A stretch of 64,000 bases of DNA from assembly GCA_028564675.1 (NCBI GenBank), contig JAOVVO010000092.1:107841-171840 (forward strand), in the 5' to 3' direction. This DNA comes from Onchocerca lupi (taxonomy: Eukaryota > Nematoda > Chromadorea > Rhabditida > Onchocercidae). A program made the translations under genes and the position numbers. Below the pieces are notes generated by a model that had not been told where the DNA came from, ran no database searches, and saw nothing but the letters and a program-made list of their open reading frames with translations. This document shows positions 24,096-35,600 of this stretch, one piece after another. Each line of letters begins with the position of its first letter. Position 1 is the stretch's first letter.

Positions 24096-26700
24096 TTGTG
24101 CCGAACGAGAAGCAAGAAAATTCATCCTGATGCCACTGCAATATCCAACAGTCTCGAGTATCCGCTGGATACTGTCAGGATAGTGGATCTCCCAGACACC
24201 GCTCCTCAGCTATCAAGTACTTCTTTCACGACAGCGAGTACCATTGCAACAACAGCAACCACAACAACCGCTACCGCTACCAGTGCTGTTCCATTGCTGC
24301 AACCATGCGGTGGTGTAAATGATACGGTGCAGTTCTCTGCTGAAACACCAATGCAAACGCAGATTTTTGAGCAAAAGATTGTAACTGAAACAAAAACATT
24401 AACTAGCAGGAGTAGCGTACCATTGCTACCGGACAAGATACCACTGTCATCAAAGGTTGAAGCACAGTCCTCTAATCCGGTCATTTCTAATGCCCCACTT
24501 AATCAATCAGACTGCATTCAGCTCGATCAGCTGTCAGTATCGGATATGGTATCGATTGCTGCAAATGAGATATCTCAACAAGCTAATTTGATTGATACCA
24601 CCACCGATGACATACAACATTCTGTAGCAGAGGAAAAAGCAATTATTGATCAGAAACCATCGACAGTCATACAAATCGAAAATGAGACAACAGGTATTCG
24701 AACAATATATATTTGATTTGCTCGTGCCTAATATCTCCTGCTTCTACAACCTAATTTGATCTTTGTATTTCAGATCAGCCGAATACCAAACCGTCCACCA
24801 CTACCATTGTCACCAGTTCGGATACACAACTCAAACGCTGGGCCGGCACGATCCACCACCCCACTTCTCGTGCACTTCGTCAAACGCAATCTGAGTACGG
24901 CAGACGACTTTCGGTGCCACAAGATAGTGCGGAAGAAAAAACGCCACCATCAGCAGATGAACTGAGGGAAGCGTTAAAAGAGGTTGCAAAAATATTAAAC
25001 ATCGATGTTTGCCCCTTTTTTTTTAAAACAAAAAATGATAGCACAATGAAGTTTGACCAAGAGGACATTATAGACAACTTTTTCCGATAAAATTTCTCGA
25101 GAATATCAATAGTTTTTGTAGGTGGCTTCAACGAAACCACCAACAAAACGGCTCACTGAGAAGCAAAAAGAGAAGCTAAGTGCATCATGTGGACATTTGC
25201 ATATTCAAGGTGATGACGAGATGAGTAGGAAAGGTGAGTGATGACGTAAAAAAAAAGAACTCTCTTCTTCCACTTATTTAATTCATCAAGTTGCAGCAGC
25301 CATATGGATTCATTACAATCAAAAAAATAAATCAGATATTACAGGTGGCTCAATTCGCCAATTGTTGGCTACTTCTAGACACGAACCTCGACGAAAGCTT
25401 TCCAGTATATCGGAAAAAAGTATCGAAATGACAAACGATGGAGTCCAGTTGACATCAGCACTAAGTAGTGCCAGTTGTCCTGCAACTACTCGTATAAGCA
25501 AAGGTTTGATTCTCTTAATAACATAACACGGTTTGAATTCGATGGATTTGGCGAAATTTCAATTTTATATCAGCCAATGGACTTCACTGGCTTTATCCTT
25601 CAGGCTTTTTCATTCCCAAATGAACCAGTGGAAACTGCTCATAGAAATAGATAATATTCCTTTGTAGATCATAGAAAACTGTCTTATATATTGCAGAGAT
25701 ATCGTAACAATGCTTATGGGGCATGGAATTATTTTTTCGCAAATCTAATAGCACCGTTGAGTGAAGAGCTGATTAATATTAATGAAACGCAAAAAACCAT
25801 ACCTGTTGGGACGGTACTCCAACGCAAAATCCTCGTAGTAAGCGCTCTCATTTCACGAATCAGTGAGCAGATAATCGATAAATGAACTCATTTATAGGAT
25901 CTGTAGCGGCGCAAAAAGGGAACTTCAATTCAGTGAAATATGGTTCCGGTAAACTGGAAGAAAACCGAACCAATATTAAGGTAAGGCGCAGAACCGGCAA
26001 TGACGTAGGCGATTGGCGTAAATATCCGCTCTCTACCGTTAACCTGCGACCATCTTGGGATTTTTCACCGTTGAAAGACGGTCAGTATTTTTGATGAAAA
26101 ATGATTAGAGAGATGGAAAGAATGCTATAATCTTCGAGAATATTTAGTGACCGTTTAATTATTTTTTCTGGCAACTGCCGCCGATTCACAGAACACTAAA
26201 CGCAATCGATGGCTGATCTTTACCGATCAAAAATTAATCATCCAAAATCCTTTGCATATTTTCAAACAATTTATTCTTACACTCAATCAAATATCTTTTT
26301 TTTTTTTTGCTATAATATCCGTTCAAAACTAAGTTTTTACCCTCCTTTCACAAATATTGATATTATTGTTTTAGGTGATTTGGATCGCATTGCACCACTG
26401 CAACCTGTTTTCCCACGAAACAACCGGCCTCAGAAATGGCTTTCGGCATTACTTTTGGACGACGAAGGTGTGACAACTCTTCATCAAGACAAAAATATCA
26501 ATAGGCATCGGCAAAGTGACTGGAATTTGCATGACGTTTCGCAAACACATGCGCTGCCTGCATCACATTCCGCACGATTGCATGCTCATTTACCATCTGC
26601 CAAAGTGCTGCGGAACAGCAGTGGCATAAAGTGGACGCCAAATGGTAACCAGGATCACAATAAACCGGTAAAAGAACAGTTATGGTGGAGTGGACATTAA
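24096..26700 (+). CDS. Unrecognised Ser/Thr-rich, probably disordered protein
   Basis: Exons in consistent phase: about 24096-24693, 24774-24982, 25122-25233, 25297-25503, 25898-26080, 26375-26700; about 545 codons. The 5' end is not settled: the frame stays open upstream of 24096 with no in-frame ATG, so a short first exon is probably missed. The first exon is Thr/Ala/Ser-rich. Later exons have basic patches (KRLTEKQKEKL, HEPRRKLSS) that look like phosphorylation or nuclear-localisation motifs. The C-terminal 170 residues are Trp- and His-containing (DWRKYPLSTVNLRPSWDFSP) and end LWWSGH. A further in-phase open segment at 25668-25862 could be a cassette exon. A second acceptor at 25345 would shorten the fourth exon without breaking frame. 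No membrane segment or enzyme motif is seen and no family is recognised. Confidence 0.7.
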
Positions 26701-28471
26701 AACCATCAAACGATTTTCGTTATCGGACTACCCTTCAAGTTCCACAACATTGATTTCGTATCAAATTCTGATGTTTCATTAATTTGGTGCTATATTTTGT
26801 GTTGATCCGTTGGAAAGAAAGGGAATTTCTAGTTTTCCGCAGTACAGAAACTACAATATATCTATTTCCAACAAGATATCTCGAATAACTGTTTTATTTC
26901 CATATAATTACCGCAACTTGTGGGGATGCATTCAGAAAACTGAACAAAACCATTCAGGAATCAAATCATAATTCTTTTCTCGTCCTGATATGTGTCCGGG
27001 ATATGACTGAAATATACCTTCTCTCACTCTCTCCTCTTTTTTTCCTACTAATTGCCTTTCTTCTCAATTTAATTAGTGCTTTCATGTCAGGGAAAATTTC
27101 CCATCACGGCAGTTCTCTTCATCATCTTCACGATGATGTGTTTATTAGAAATTGTTTATACAAAATGTTAGTTTATATCTGTATTAATAAAATGACAATA
27201 ATGTTCATGTCCAACAGCTCACGACTTAAGAATTTCAGTCCCACACTTGCAAAAATTTAATGAAGTTCATTAAATTGTTCAAATGAAAATAACGAAATTA
27301 AATACTCTAGGAATATCTTGGCCATAAAATTTTGCCCCTATATAGCTATCACAAAATACGGAATGGACATATATCAATTAGTAATAATCTCACTAAAATT
27401 ATTTCAACGCACTCTAATGAAAAATTTTTGGCGAGATAAGTATAATCTTGAAACTGGAAACTGAACTCCAGTAGGTTTCTTCCTAATTCCACATAATACA
27501 CAAATTAGATAACTGGATACTTACAACAACTGCAGAGGGCATTGCTGCATGTTAATTAATTAGCATGCATTAGATGGTGAATGATGAGTCATCCATTCCG
27601 AAAGAAGATCGGGACAATTTTCCGATTCCGACAATGTGAGCATTTCTCAACTGATTCTTAAATATCCTGAATGCAGAAGAACATATCCCCTCTCCTCTAT
27701 TTATCAATATACATATGTTGCCGAAGCAAAACTTATCAGATCAAAAAGACATTCATTATTATTATTTGTGTTAATTATACTTCGAGTTTTTTTTATCTAA
27801 GAACAAAATTGGTCATTAATTGAAAAACTTTTTTAATTTTTTTTGTTTTTTATTGATTTTGATTGATATTTTTGTTTTTGTTATGGGGCTTATTTGTGTT
27901 TCTGCTGCTGGTTTTTGTGCGGAAGAACTACCATACTTCTCCACGAAAATACCGTCGCCTCACCCTCGCTCCCCCTCCCCTCCCCCGAGTCCTCTCAGAT
28001 TGCTAAAGTCGCAACGGTCACACATTACCTTGCTTGCAAATATGTTCCGGAGCTATTCTATTTCTCGGTGCTGTCGGCACGCTATTTGGGCTGTTGTGAT
28101 GTGTGCGTCGCGAACATCATTGATTGTATGCGTGAATACGTAATGGATGTGAGGACGTGAACGTGAAACACAAAGCGTGTGCAGCATTATTCACATTATA
28201 CATTTAAGCATGTGGATGCATATATTGTTATATGTAAACATATTTATATTTGCAATATATGTGTATTTCTGCCGAATAGATAATCAAAAATTGCTACTTA
28301 GCTATAAGCTTTAAAATTTGAAATGTTGTACTTTTTTAAGGTTATTTTGTATATAATTAATTCGTTGAAGGAAATAATCTCGTTATTAAACTGCATGATT
28401 GGTTTTTTTTTGCTGGGTTTAATGTTTTCAAGTATTTTTTTTTTTCAATTCAAGCATAATTTTTTGATTAT
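26701..28471. other. Intergenic region with a GC-richer island near 27.9-28.2 kb
   Basis: Contains the 3' UTR of the preceding gene (AATAAA near 27186) and the upstream region of the lectin gene. An 85-codon ORF at 27003-27260 begins with a hydrophobic, signal-like stretch but lies where a 3' UTR is expected. At 27820-28160 two overlapping plus-strand frames are open across a C-rich tract and GC-richer DNA. No family recognised in any of them. Confidence 0.5.
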
Positions 28472-28474
28472 AGA
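28463..28474 (+). promoter_or_regulatory. Probable spliced-leader acceptor for the lectin gene
   Basis: TTTTGATTATAG ends about ten bases before the ATG at 28484, with no upstream coding exon that fits. Confidence 0.5.
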
Positions 28475-28483
28475 AGCTCTAAT

Positions 28484-31080
28484 ATGTTGTGGAATATCGC
28501 TTACCGATTATCACATCATTTATTCCTTTCCTTGCTTACCTTTTACTCATTATTGCAAGTAAAGAATGCTAGTGGTCAACAGCAACAAATACAATTGATT
28601 AATACACCGGCTGATGAGTGGCGTGGATATTACAGGAAAGAACATTCCCTAGCTAAACCATATCAAGGTCACTATATTCATTTTCGTATTTGTTTATTAT
28701 GTTATATGAAGGTATGTTTCGTGCGAAGCATTACTCAACTGAGCGTCGAAAATGATGTTTATTTCTTTCATACATTTATTTAAGAGAAAAGAGAAGTAAT
28801 ATAATGCATTCTATGGGAATGAATTTTGGGAGAACACATGTTTTACTTTTCAGGCTTGTTATATTATCCAGTTCACTTTTTTTTTTTTCTGGTTTTGTAC
28901 GTAATCTTGCCAAATGTTATATATTTAGCTTAAGTCATCTCTCGAAATTTTTAAGTTGACCACAAAGAACTTGTTGATAACGTGGCTAGTTGAACATATA
29001 AGGCGTTTTATTGAGGGTCTGATCTAGAAAACTAGATGAAATAGTCATCATTCAATTTACGATTATTTTTGTGAAAAATTCCCATTTATCTTTCATAGAA
29101 ATTTATAGTATACTGAACGGAAAAGAATTTTAGAAAAACAGGAAAAGAATTTTTACAATTACTGAAAGTGATTGCGGATTTATTGTTATTTTAACTATAT
29201 ATTTAAAGGTAACGGAATGGGTATTCCATATTGGGATATACAAGGTACAACTATCGTCACTGGACAGTATGTCCGCTTAACGGCAGATGTTCAAAGCGTT
29301 CAAGGTGGCATTTGGAATAATGTGGTAGGTCAATTTGTTTGTCTTTTCGTAAAATGTACTGTTTTTTCTCTATGCTTCTAGATGTGAGATATGTCAGCCA
29401 GCAGATGTTGGATGACTGAAAGCAGAATTGCTCAGTACAAGCTATCAAATAGTTTAGATAGCGAATATATTAAGCGACACATTAATATTTCGTAATCATG
29501 TGTTCAGTTTGTCAATTATTGCACTGAATAAGTCAATTGTTCAATTTTTCAATGATTAAAAAAGAACCGTAGATTTTTTTGTGTGCAAAAATATTAAGCT
29601 TAATTTTTATTTGTAAAGCAAGCATTAAGCAACTCTTTAACCTTCATTCGTTTATAGCCAGTGAATATTCGGGATTGGGAATTGCATGTAAATTTTGCGA
29701 TCCATGGTTCCACTGGTGATTTGTTCGGTGATGGAGCAGCTATATGGTATGTACAGGATCCTGCCCAGCCGGGACCTGTATTTGGATCGAAAGATTATTT
29801 CCGTGGTTTGGGAATTTTTCTCGATACTTATAGTAATCATAATGGACCACATGGAGTAGGTTTTTTCTTTGTATGTACTTATTGGAAATCATAACTTTCT
29901 GCTGATAGTTGTGTTTATCTGATAAAGCTTATTATTCAGTTATATTTATAGATATGATATTTTCTAGCATGGTCATCCATATATCTCAGCAATGATCAAT
30001 AATGGTTCGCTGCATTATGATCATGACATGGATGGCACTCATACGCAGTTGGGTGGTGAACATACAGGATGTGAAGCGAAGTTCCGGAATAAGCAGTATC
30101 AGACACAATTAATGATCCGATATGTTGGTGATGTATTGTCGGTTCGTTTATGTTCATTTATTATTTAAAAATTACCTTAACATAATACATGACGCAAGAA
30201 TCAGTGTGCTGCTATGTCGAAAAAAATAAGGAATAATAAATTGGTGAGCGAATGATTGGATTTAAATTTAAAAAAAAATGAGGTTTAATATTTTCGATTC
30301 ATGAAGTTTAGAAGTCTTCTGGGCCAGACCTCTTAATTTGACAAAATCGAACCAGTAACAGTGGAAAAATATGAAATAAGATGTAAAATGATCAAAAATA
30401 GTGGAGAAAATATGGAAAAAAGAGTTATTTAGGAAATTAAGATATGCATGCTAATACACTTTCGATTGCTTCATATTTATATTCAGATCTATACTGATAT
30501 TTTGGGCACCGGACAATGGAAAGAATGCATGAGTGTTGATGGCGTTCAGTTACCTACCGGATATTACTTCGGTATTACAGCTGCTACAGGCGATTTATCC
30601 GGTGTCTATATTTTAAACTTTATTTTGTCATCCTGTCCAAGCATTATAAGTAATCACTAAATAACCTAATATTTAGGATGGATTTCATATTTCATAACCA
30701 CCAAAACGTTATGGATCAAATCAAGTAGTAAATCAGTTTTTCACTCATCTTTCTGTTTTTGCACCATCTTCAAGTCATCACTAGTTAATTAGTCTAATTT
30801 TGCAGATTATCATGATATCATATCAATACGAATGTTCGAACAAGAGTTTGAACATGTGCAGGATGGTATCACCACCATAGATCCTCGGCAACGCGAACCT
30901 TACGCACAAAATGTTGCGGCGCCGCGTGATCACATAGATCAACCACGAGCATCGAAACTAGGATGGATTGGTACCACAATATTAGTGATATTAGGTGGTG
31001 CCTTATGTATTTTGGTTTTATGGTTTGGTGTTGTTTTCATGAATCATCGGCAGCAAATGTCGAGGAAGCGATTTTATTGA
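28484..31080 (+). CDS. ile-2: VIP36/LMAN2-type L-type lectin, early secretory cargo receptor
   Basis: Binds high-mannose N-glycans on glycoproteins and cycles between ER, intermediate compartment and Golgi. Six exons: 28484-28667, 29209-29324, 29658-29855, 29968-30141, 30487-30601, 30806-31080; 353 residues. A signal peptide precedes the carbohydrate-recognition domain (about residues 40-270) with KEHSLAKPYQG, IPYWDIQG, GDGAAIWYV, PGPVFGSKDYFRGL, FLDTY, NNGSLHYDHDMDGT, LPTGYYFG and DLSDYHDIIS, all diagnostic of the family. One transmembrane helix lies near residues 321-344, and the short cytoplasmic tail ends KRFY, the same last four residues as vertebrate VIP36 and an ER-exit type signal. 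The second exon uses an AAAG acceptor. The match to VIP36 is closer than to ERGIC-53, which ends in a different signal. Confidence 0.95.
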
Positions 31081-32689
31081 TACACGTGGTTTATGATAAT
31101 TCAAATTTCTCGTTTCTCTTTATGAGATGTTTATGAAAGAATTTCGGTGAGTTGGATCAGACTGTCGGGCAATTTGATATCTAATTAAATATCTATGTTT
31201 TTATTTTGTTGGGTGTTTAAGTTTTCTAATTTTTACATATTATATTAATAATTTGTGGAGATATAATATATTTTTGCATGTTGCATATAATTTTGTTAAA
31301 TTATATTAAACTATGTTTTAAATTTCATATGTGAAGTAATTTTTGGTAGTGCCTTATAAGTAAGTCCAAACAAATATGGTGAAGATGTTTGGAAAAAAAT
31401 TTTTTGAACCTATTAATATATTATTTTCACTTACCTGGAGTGAATAGTTGCTTTTTTCTTTTTATCATTTATCAAATAAATGAAACTGTTATCAATTCTC
31501 AAGAAAAAAAAAGCCAGAAATTTGTCATGAAATTTATGTTTTGTATGGTATTGATCGGAAAATAATTTTTGGCAGTGGAAAACTGAGATATTATTTTAGT
31601 AATATGATTAATTATACCCCGTTTGTAGTTGAGTGCGCGAATTTAGAAGTGCTCATGCACATATTTGGCTAAAATTATTATTTATTATTATTTGAACATT
31701 GCTAATATATTATTACCAGTCCATTACCAAACATTTCTATCTTAATATATGACCATTAATATCCTAGTTGATTAAATGTTTTGCAATATTATACATATTT
31801 TTTCGAAAAATATTGCGGGAATGGCTTAACGCTGTGAAGGTACGCAGTACCAAAAATTGATCAGTCTTCATGTTTTCAAATGTTCTCTAGCTTGCGCAGG
31901 TTGCGAAAATTCAATACTTGTAGGTTCTTTCGAGATTTTAGAGCTTTTTGTTGTAAAAGTCCAATGTCTTATTTATTATGACTTGGATTACATTGCTGAT
32001 CTTTCCAGAACGTATAGACTTATGGCTATTTCAGAAATTACCATTTGTTAGAATTGGTACATTTTTGTATCTTCATAAGATATATTCATTCGTGATATGT
32101 ATAATGATACTGATTGAAGATTTACTTTCCATGTATTCCTGAATCCATGTGCATTCAAAGTTCTCTACAGAAGTTGCATGTTTAGCAGAAAGGTAGTATT
32201 ATTAATCGTTTCATTGGCTTTTTCTATTATGGATTAATTTTGCTTGCTTACTTGTTTATTCATTTGTCTATTTAGTTACTTTTATTTTCTTTAAATAGTT
32301 GAATATGAGTAAATAAATCTTTTGCTCCCTCTTTTGCTCGATCTTCTCTACATACCATTATTTTTACCTTGTAGGGTGTTGGAATACAAAATATATGAAC
32401 AAGCTGACATATAAACATTCTTGACGCTATCAGAAAACATCAGAGACATGAAATGTAGTTTTCAGACTTTCTTATCACTTTTTGTGTCGCTAAATATAAG
32501 ATGCTTCTTATCAGTAAAACATCATTTGTACTTCTTAACATCATCAACTGTCTTCCTCCAAAACCCTACCTAACTATTTCTGTACTTCTTTCCATATATT
32601 TTCCGAATTCCATAATTTTCACAAAAAAAAGAAAGAAAAGATAAAACGAGGAGGTCGTTTGCCTCTTTGATTTCTCAAGCTAAGTAAGA
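31081..32689. other. Intergenic region, no gene seen
   Basis: Very AT-rich. Holds the lectin 3' UTR with an AATAAA near 31474 and the upstream region of the fibronectin III gene. The open frame at 31857-32051 has no homology or splice partners. A small GGTAC-GCA-GTACC palindrome lies near 31839. Confidence 0.5.
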
Positions 32690-35600
32690 ATGCTACTGTT
32701 TCACGATTTCCGATCAATTTTCCGATACCTTTTACTACTGTTCATTACATACCATGGAATGCTGAAATCGCAAGCAGCACCTGTCGATAGTACACTGATT
32801 CCATCGCGTGTGCAGAATTTTCGGGCTCGATACGATCACGCAACTGATGCGATTTATATTCAATGGTCATATCCAGAAGAAGTGCAGAGAGAAGGTTAGA
32901 TATTGTTGATATATTAACTTAATCCATGCTTCATTAACCATAACTCCTACCATTATTTTCAGAAAAATATGGAAATCATTATTCTGGTTTCCTTCTGAAA
33001 AAGAACAGCTATATTCCGTAAATTTGAATATTAATATTAGCATCATTCGATTATTCCTTGCACTTGTATTTGGTTAAATGTAACGGAATATTAATAGATA
33101 TTACTACCATACACTTAAAATGTCTCTTAAAAGTCCTAAACACCGCCTTGTTGCACTATATTTATTGCCTGTAGTTTAATAATCTTCCTGGTTTACTCAA
33201 ATTTTGGTTGTTTTTTGTCGTATTTTCAGTCTGTCTATTTCTCGAGATATCAGATTTTGATGGTTAATTTTCGAAAAATCATTTCATCAGCATTATATTA
33301 GATGATTACTTTATTTTCTAGATGATGTTTTCAGTGCAACCCCAATTTCTGGTTCGTTACCGAATTACTAATCGTCCTGAAAGTTTCTCCGAGTTTGATT
33401 GGAAATACTCACGAGTCGGAACTGAATTAGAAGCAAGATTGGATTTAAATGATATACGAAATGGTGACGAACTTCAAGCACAGGTAAGCTAGAGTTTGTT
33501 AATATTAAAAATAAAGAAGAATATGAGTGAGTTGCTATATAAAGGATGGTTAGGTAAGATGAAAAAACTTTGAATAAGCAAAGAAATAACCCATAGAATA
33601 GCTATAAATCAGATTATCAGATAGCTTTGCTTCATATCATTACGAATAAAAAAATGTTGTTTATATCACAAATCTAAAATTGAAAGTTACTGATGCAATT
33701 AAGTAAATCACTGAGTTTTAGAAGGCTAATAGATATATCAATAATGAATCATTAAGTATTCGATCATTAGATTAGCAAATATCGCGAAGATTACAGGTTC
33801 GTGCGGAGCGCTCTGACGGAACAGTCTTAGAAGAATGGTCACAGTCTTTGCTGATCTCGATAATCAAACGTGTTCTCATTGACGGTATTCCAGCGGCTGA
33901 TGATGACCTGTTGCCCCCGCTTGATTTTCAGGCCCATATATTAAGCACGTCAATGGTACGCTTGGAATGGACTCCACCTTTCAGAGTTTTGTCAAACGGT
34001 CAGTGTTTAACGCGAATTTGGTAAAAATAGAAAAAGATAGGAAAAAGATAGTAGAATGCAATGAGCGTTTTGCTGTAAGCAATCAGAAATCAATACTGTG
34101 TGTATATTTGGAATAAATAATGCAATATGAAGTAATCACTGTCTGCTCATAATTAATCAATTTACCGAGAAAAAAATCCAGTAATTGTTGTCCAGTAATT
34201 GTTGGGAACTGAATTTATTAAAATAAAGATTTTTCTCTTCAGATCCATTAAGTCATTATTACATCGTGAATGTGAAGCAGTTGACATCCGAAGATAAAGC
34301 ACCATTGCTTCGACAACAGGTTGTTTTCTATTTCTAATGATACAGCATTCGATTGATGATGTTTTAACTAGCGGATAAAGAGTGGGCTAATTTCTAATCT
34401 TTTTTGAAATATTTCTTTTTTTATCATTTCAAAATGGTGTTCAACTATATTCAGAGTACGTTATTCTGCAGGTTGAATAGGTAATTCTTGAAATAAGATG
34501 CATAAAATACACCGAAATATTTGCGAGAAAGAGACAAAATAATGAAGCAAAATAGTTTGCAAAATATCAAGTTTATCCATTTCACTGAAAACCAACTTGA
34601 TGTTGAGTGTAATTAAAGCAAAGCGACAATCTACAAAATATAGTTGTAACTAACAAATTAAAAAAATTAAAATATAATCCAAAAATTTGCAATTCTCTGT
34701 TCCAAGTCAAATTACAATTTTAAAATCTAGAAATAATTTTTTTTCTTGCTACATTACGACCTTAGTTCCTTTAGTCTAGTGATGGTTTTTGCCATCTTAT
34801 TTTAGTTATTAAATCTATTATATTAGTAAAAATAATTTTCTTTTTTTCTAAAAATTTTTACGTAAATTAGTGAACTGTTGAAAAAAAAATTGAAAATTAT
34901 CATGAAAAGTTGTACTACATGGCAAATTTATATTGGTTTTAACGGTAAAATGTAAACAATTATATATGTGCCCATAAGAAAAACTGAAATGAATGACCTT
35001 CAAACAAAATGCTCCAAAAAATATTTTTGAATTAAAAATAACTTTCTTCTTCCAGCAATAAATTTTAATTAATGTTTTTTATTACTTTGTAAAATATTTC
35101 GGCTTTTTGACTTCAAAGTATTTAAAATCTGTTTCTTAAATTTTTTATTTTATAAAGTAATAAAACTTGAAATACTTCATAAAAGATAAATAAAAATTAC
35201 TTAAGGATGATTAGAGATATTAAAATTAAGTATAACAGATTATTCTGAAATACTAGCAAAATAATCGAAAAATTTATCAATGAACGAAAGTTCATATTAA
35301 ATAAATCAATAATAAATGAAAAAATCATAATAATGCATCCAAGGCTAAAATCAAAATGTTCATAAAGACGAAACAATTTTAACCAAATTATAAGTCCTAG
35401 CAAATGGAAAAACTCAATAATACATTTGAAAAAGTAGTTCAAAACATAAAAGAATGGAAACATGAAATGAACTGAAAGGCAACTTAAACTAAAAAAAAGA
35501 AGAGGAAAACTTAACACACAATCAAAGAAAATCAAATGATCATATTTAAAGATAAAGAACAGGAAATCGTCAAAATCAGGATTATTTAAAACATAAAACT

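Noticed and set aside
24206..24484. Minus-strand Val/Ala-rich ORF
   Set aside because: Antisense shadow of the Thr/Ala-rich first exon of the unknown gene.
32963..33020. Possible exon after TTTTCAG in the first intron of the fibronectin III gene
   Set aside because: In phase it hits TAA after 19 codons, and skipping it gives a clean FN3 domain. At most an alternative end.
35197..35535. 112-codon antisense ORF in an intron, strongly hydrophobic, reminiscent of a mitochondrial NADH dehydrogenase subunit (possible NUMT)
   Set aside because: A T-rich strand naturally gives Phe/Leu/Ile runs with few stops; no specific subunit motif was recognised. A BLASTN against the worm's mitochondrial genome would settle it.
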